Shown here piece by piece: positions 6,540 through 8,452 of a DNA stretch of 8,452 nucleotides (the stretch's first letter is position 1; every line of letters begins with the position of its first letter). This stretch comes from Bacteroidales bacterium UBA5621 (GTDB lineage: Bacteria > Bacteroidota > Bacteroidia > Bacteroidales > VadinHA17): positions 1 to 8,452 of the forward strand of contig DIKJ01000221.1 in NCBI GenBank assembly GCA_002424525.1, written 5' to 3'. The notes under the pieces were generated by a model. That model saw only the letters and a program-made list of their open reading frames with translations. It was not told the origin of the DNA and did not search any database. The position numbers and the translations under genes are program-made.

Positions 6540-7922
6540 ATGTCGACGCAGATGTATGCAATTATTGATATTGAGACGACCGGGGGAAGCGCAAGGCTTG
6601 AAAAGATAACGGAGATAGCTGTTTACCAGCATGATGGTGAGAAGATCACCGGTGAGTTCTCCACTCTGATTAATCCTGAAAGGAATATCCCTTACTTCAT
6701 AACGAACCTTACGGGCATCACAAATGAGATGGTTGAGAACGCCCCGAAATTCTATGAAGTGGCAAGGGAAATAATCGAGCTGACAAAAGGAAGGACATTT
6801 GTTGCTCACAATGCACGGTTCGACTATTCATTCATCCGGGAGGAGTTTAAGTCTCTCGGCTTTAACTACAGGAGGAGCCTTCTTGACACTATTGCTCTGA
6901 GCAGGAGGTTGTTTCCCGGTCACAGATCATACAGTCTGGGCAACCTGTGCAAGGATCTCAGCATCCGGATCAACGGACGCCACAGGGCTGCCGGAGATGC
7001 ACTTGCCACTGTGAGGCTTCTTGAGATACTCATTGAGAAGGACGCTGAGATCAACGGACCCCGGTCGAACCTTATCAGGAACACCCGAATCTCAAAGCTG
7101 AATCCGGGACTCGACCTTTCAAAGATCAGCGATATTCCTGATGAGCCGGGCATCTACTATTTCTACAACGAAAAGGGTGATCTTATCTATATTGGAAAGA
7201 GCAGGAACCTGCGGCAAAGGGTGTCGACGCACCTGTCAAATAACTCAACAAACCGTTCGATGGAGATCCGTGATCAAATCGCTGACATCGACTGGGAGCT
7301 TACCGGTAGTGAGCTGGTCGCCTTTCTGAAGGAATCCGCTGAAATAAAAAGGAACAAACCCTTGTATAACAGGGCTCAGCGGAGAACGGGATTCAACTGG
7401 GGAATTTTCAGCTTTACCGATACCGGTAATTATATTAATTTCCGCTATGGACCTACTAATCAGGATGATCCTCCCCTTTCTGTGTTCACCTCGAAAGAGA
7501 GGGCTAAATCCAGACTGATATCACTTCTTGAACACTACGGGCTGTGCCAGAAGCTTACCGGCCTGTATGAATGTGATGGTCCCTGTTTTCATTTTCAGGT
7601 CGGGATATGCCGGGGGGCCTGCTGCGGAGCCGAGCCGCCGTCAGAATATAATGAAAGAGCAAAAAAAGCATACGATGAGTTCATCTTCTCACGCAGCAAC
7701 TTTTTCATTATCGACAAGGGGAGGGACCCGGAGGAGAGATGTGCAGTTAAAATTCTCAATGGGAAATATGCCGGGTACGGATATTTCAATATCAGCGAGA
7801 TGGGATTCGGGCTCTCGGCCGTGCATGACTGCATTGAACCGGCGAAAGATAACCGTGATATACAGGTAATTATAAAACAGTATCTAAGGAGTTACCGGGT
7901 TGAAAAGATCATCGATTTCTGA
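6540..7922 (+). CDS. DnaQ-type exonuclease fused to UvrC/Cho-type GIY-YIG nuclease
   Basis: A 460-residue two-nuclease protein, probably in DNA repair. Residues about 5-165 are a DEDDh 3'-5' exonuclease of the Pol III epsilon type: Asp10 and Glu12 (DIETTGG), Asp95 (NARFD), His148 and Asp153 (HRAAGDA). Residues about 198-280 are a GIY-YIG domain like the N-terminal nuclease of UvrC: GIY at 204-206, YIG at 217-219, Arg227 and probable catalytic Glu265. Cys336, Cys349, Cys357 and Cys361 reproduce UvrC cysteine spacing (C, x7, C, x3, C at the end), which in UvrC has been linked to an iron-sulfur cluster. The UvrC RNase H-like nuclease and helix-hairpin-helix domains are absent, so it cannot replace UvrC and is closer to Cho. 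This fusion is known in several phyla. An AAAGGA touches the first ATG; the ATG at 6552 would be better spaced from it, so either start is possible. Confidence 0.9.
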   Translation: MSTQMYAIIDIETTGGSARLEKITEIAVYQHDGEKITGEFSTLINPERNIPYFITNLTGITNEMVENAPKFYEVAREIIELTKGRTFVAHNARFDYSFIREEFKSLGFNYRRSLLDTIALSRRLFPGHRSYSLGNLCKDLSIRINGRHRAAGDALATVRLLEILIEKDAEINGPRSNLIRNTRISKLNPGLDLSKISDIPDEPGIYYFYNEKGDLIYIGKSRNLRQRVSTHLSNNSTNRSMEIRDQIADIDWELTGSELVAFLKESAEIKRNKPLYNRAQRRTGFNWGIFSFTDTGNYINFRYGPTNQDDPPLSVFTSKERAKSRLISLLEHYGLCQKLTGLYECDGPCFHFQVGICRGACCGAEPPSEYNERAKKAYDEFIFSRSNFFIIDKGRDPEERCAVKILNGKYAGYGYFNISEMGFGLSAVHDCIEPAKDNRDIQVIIKQYLRSYRVEKIIDF

Positions 7923-7958
7923 CTATAAACAGATAACAACTACCCAAAACCGCGCAAT

Positions 7959-8452
7959 ATGGCTCTATTTACCAGAACAACTAAGAATGTGATTTTAAAA
8001 ATCGAGGAATTCTTTGATACCATCGATCTTGGCCTTCTGGTTTTCAGGGAAGGGATCAAATCGTTCCTTCACAAGGACATGGACGCTTTTGAAAGACACC
8101 TTAAGAAGATCGAGTCGCTCGAGAGTACCGCCGACATGCTTCAGCGGTCGATTGAAAACGAAATGATCACACATTCAATCCTGCCACAGCACAGGGTGGA
8201 GGTAAGTTCACTTATTGATCAGCTTGATGAGATTATTGACTCGATCAAAGCATCACTTAACGAATTCGGGATAGAAATGCCTGAGATACCCCCATCTCTA
8301 AATAATAATTTCCTGAGTCTTACCGAAGCCTCCATCTCTGCGGCAGAAGAGCTTATCCCTGCAGCCAGGGCTTACTTCAAGGCACCTCACACGGTAAGGG
8401 ATAAACTCTTAAGAGTCTATTATTTTGAAAGTGAGACTGATACAATCTCCAG
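7959..8452 (+). CDS. DUF47 (PhoU-like) phosphate transport accessory protein, cut by window edge
   Basis: The first 164 codons of an open reading frame that runs off the right edge; the frame begins MALFTRTTKNVILKIEEFFD. The translation is almost entirely helical and strongly charged, with repeated short leucine/isoleucine heptads, including IESLESTADML at about residues 51-61 and a second helix pair after an NNN turn at about 115-117. This is the pattern of DUF47/PhoU-like proteins (about 210-220 residues), so roughly 50 residues are missing. Family members usually precede a PiT-type inorganic phosphate permease and are thought to modulate it; that permease would lie just outside the window. 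The gap to the exonuclease stop is 36 bp on the same strand, so read-through transcription is possible. No good Shine-Dalgarno or -7 element is visible. Confidence 0.85.
   Translation, partial: MALFTRTTKNVILKIEEFFDTIDLGLLVFREGIKSFLHKDMDAFERHLKKIESLESTADMLQRSIENEMITHSILPQHRVEVSSLIDQLDEIIDSIKASLNEFGIEMPEIPPSLNNNFLSLTEASISAAEELIPAARAYFKAPHTVRDKLLRVYYFESETDTIS

Overview
The window reads as ordinary chromosomal DNA of a Bacteroidota bacterium, probably of the order Bacteroidales. Three things suggest this: protein families typical of that phylum, starts with AT-rich leaders and almost no Shine-Dalgarno sequences, and several matches to the Bacteroidetes promoter (TTTG, about 19-21 nt, TAnnTTTG) placed just upstream of start codons. 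No RNA gene, CRISPR array, insertion sequence or phage gene was seen. No gene can be called in bases 1-90, and there is no gene-free stretch over 300 bases.

Layout. (1) 91-646, plus: a five-unit heptanucleotide tandem repeat inside a candidate promoter, followed by a small two-helix membrane protein with a possible PH-like domain. (2) 4176-649, minus: a 1175-residue lipoprotein joining a GH95 glycosidase (alpha-L-fucosidase/alpha-L-galactosidase family) to a CE15 glucuronoyl esterase. It converges on gene 1 with two bases between the genes, and a perfect hairpin spans both stop codons. (3) 4281-5297, plus: an AmmeMemoRadiSam-type radical SAM enzyme (AmrS family). (4) 5562-5269, minus: a 97-residue helical protein whose 3' end overlaps that of gene 3 by 29 bp. 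(5) 6454-5615, minus: a class IV PLP aminotransferase or lyase, upstream of gene 4 on the same strand. (6) 6540-7922, plus: a DnaQ-type 3'-5' exonuclease fused to a UvrC/Cho-type GIY-YIG nuclease with a UvrC-like cysteine cluster. (7) 7959 to the right edge, plus: the N-terminal part of a DUF47 (PhoU-like) phosphate transport accessory protein.

How they fit. There is no single pathway. The GH95-CE15 protein is a polysaccharide-degrading enzyme, but no SusC/SusD pair, sigma/anti-sigma pair or other CAZyme lies beside it here. The other genes are housekeeping or repair functions in one- or two-gene units. The most unusual items are the GH95-CE15 single-chain architecture and the heptamer repeat filling the promoter spacer of gene 1. 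I found no convincing sign of a wholly new multi-gene system.
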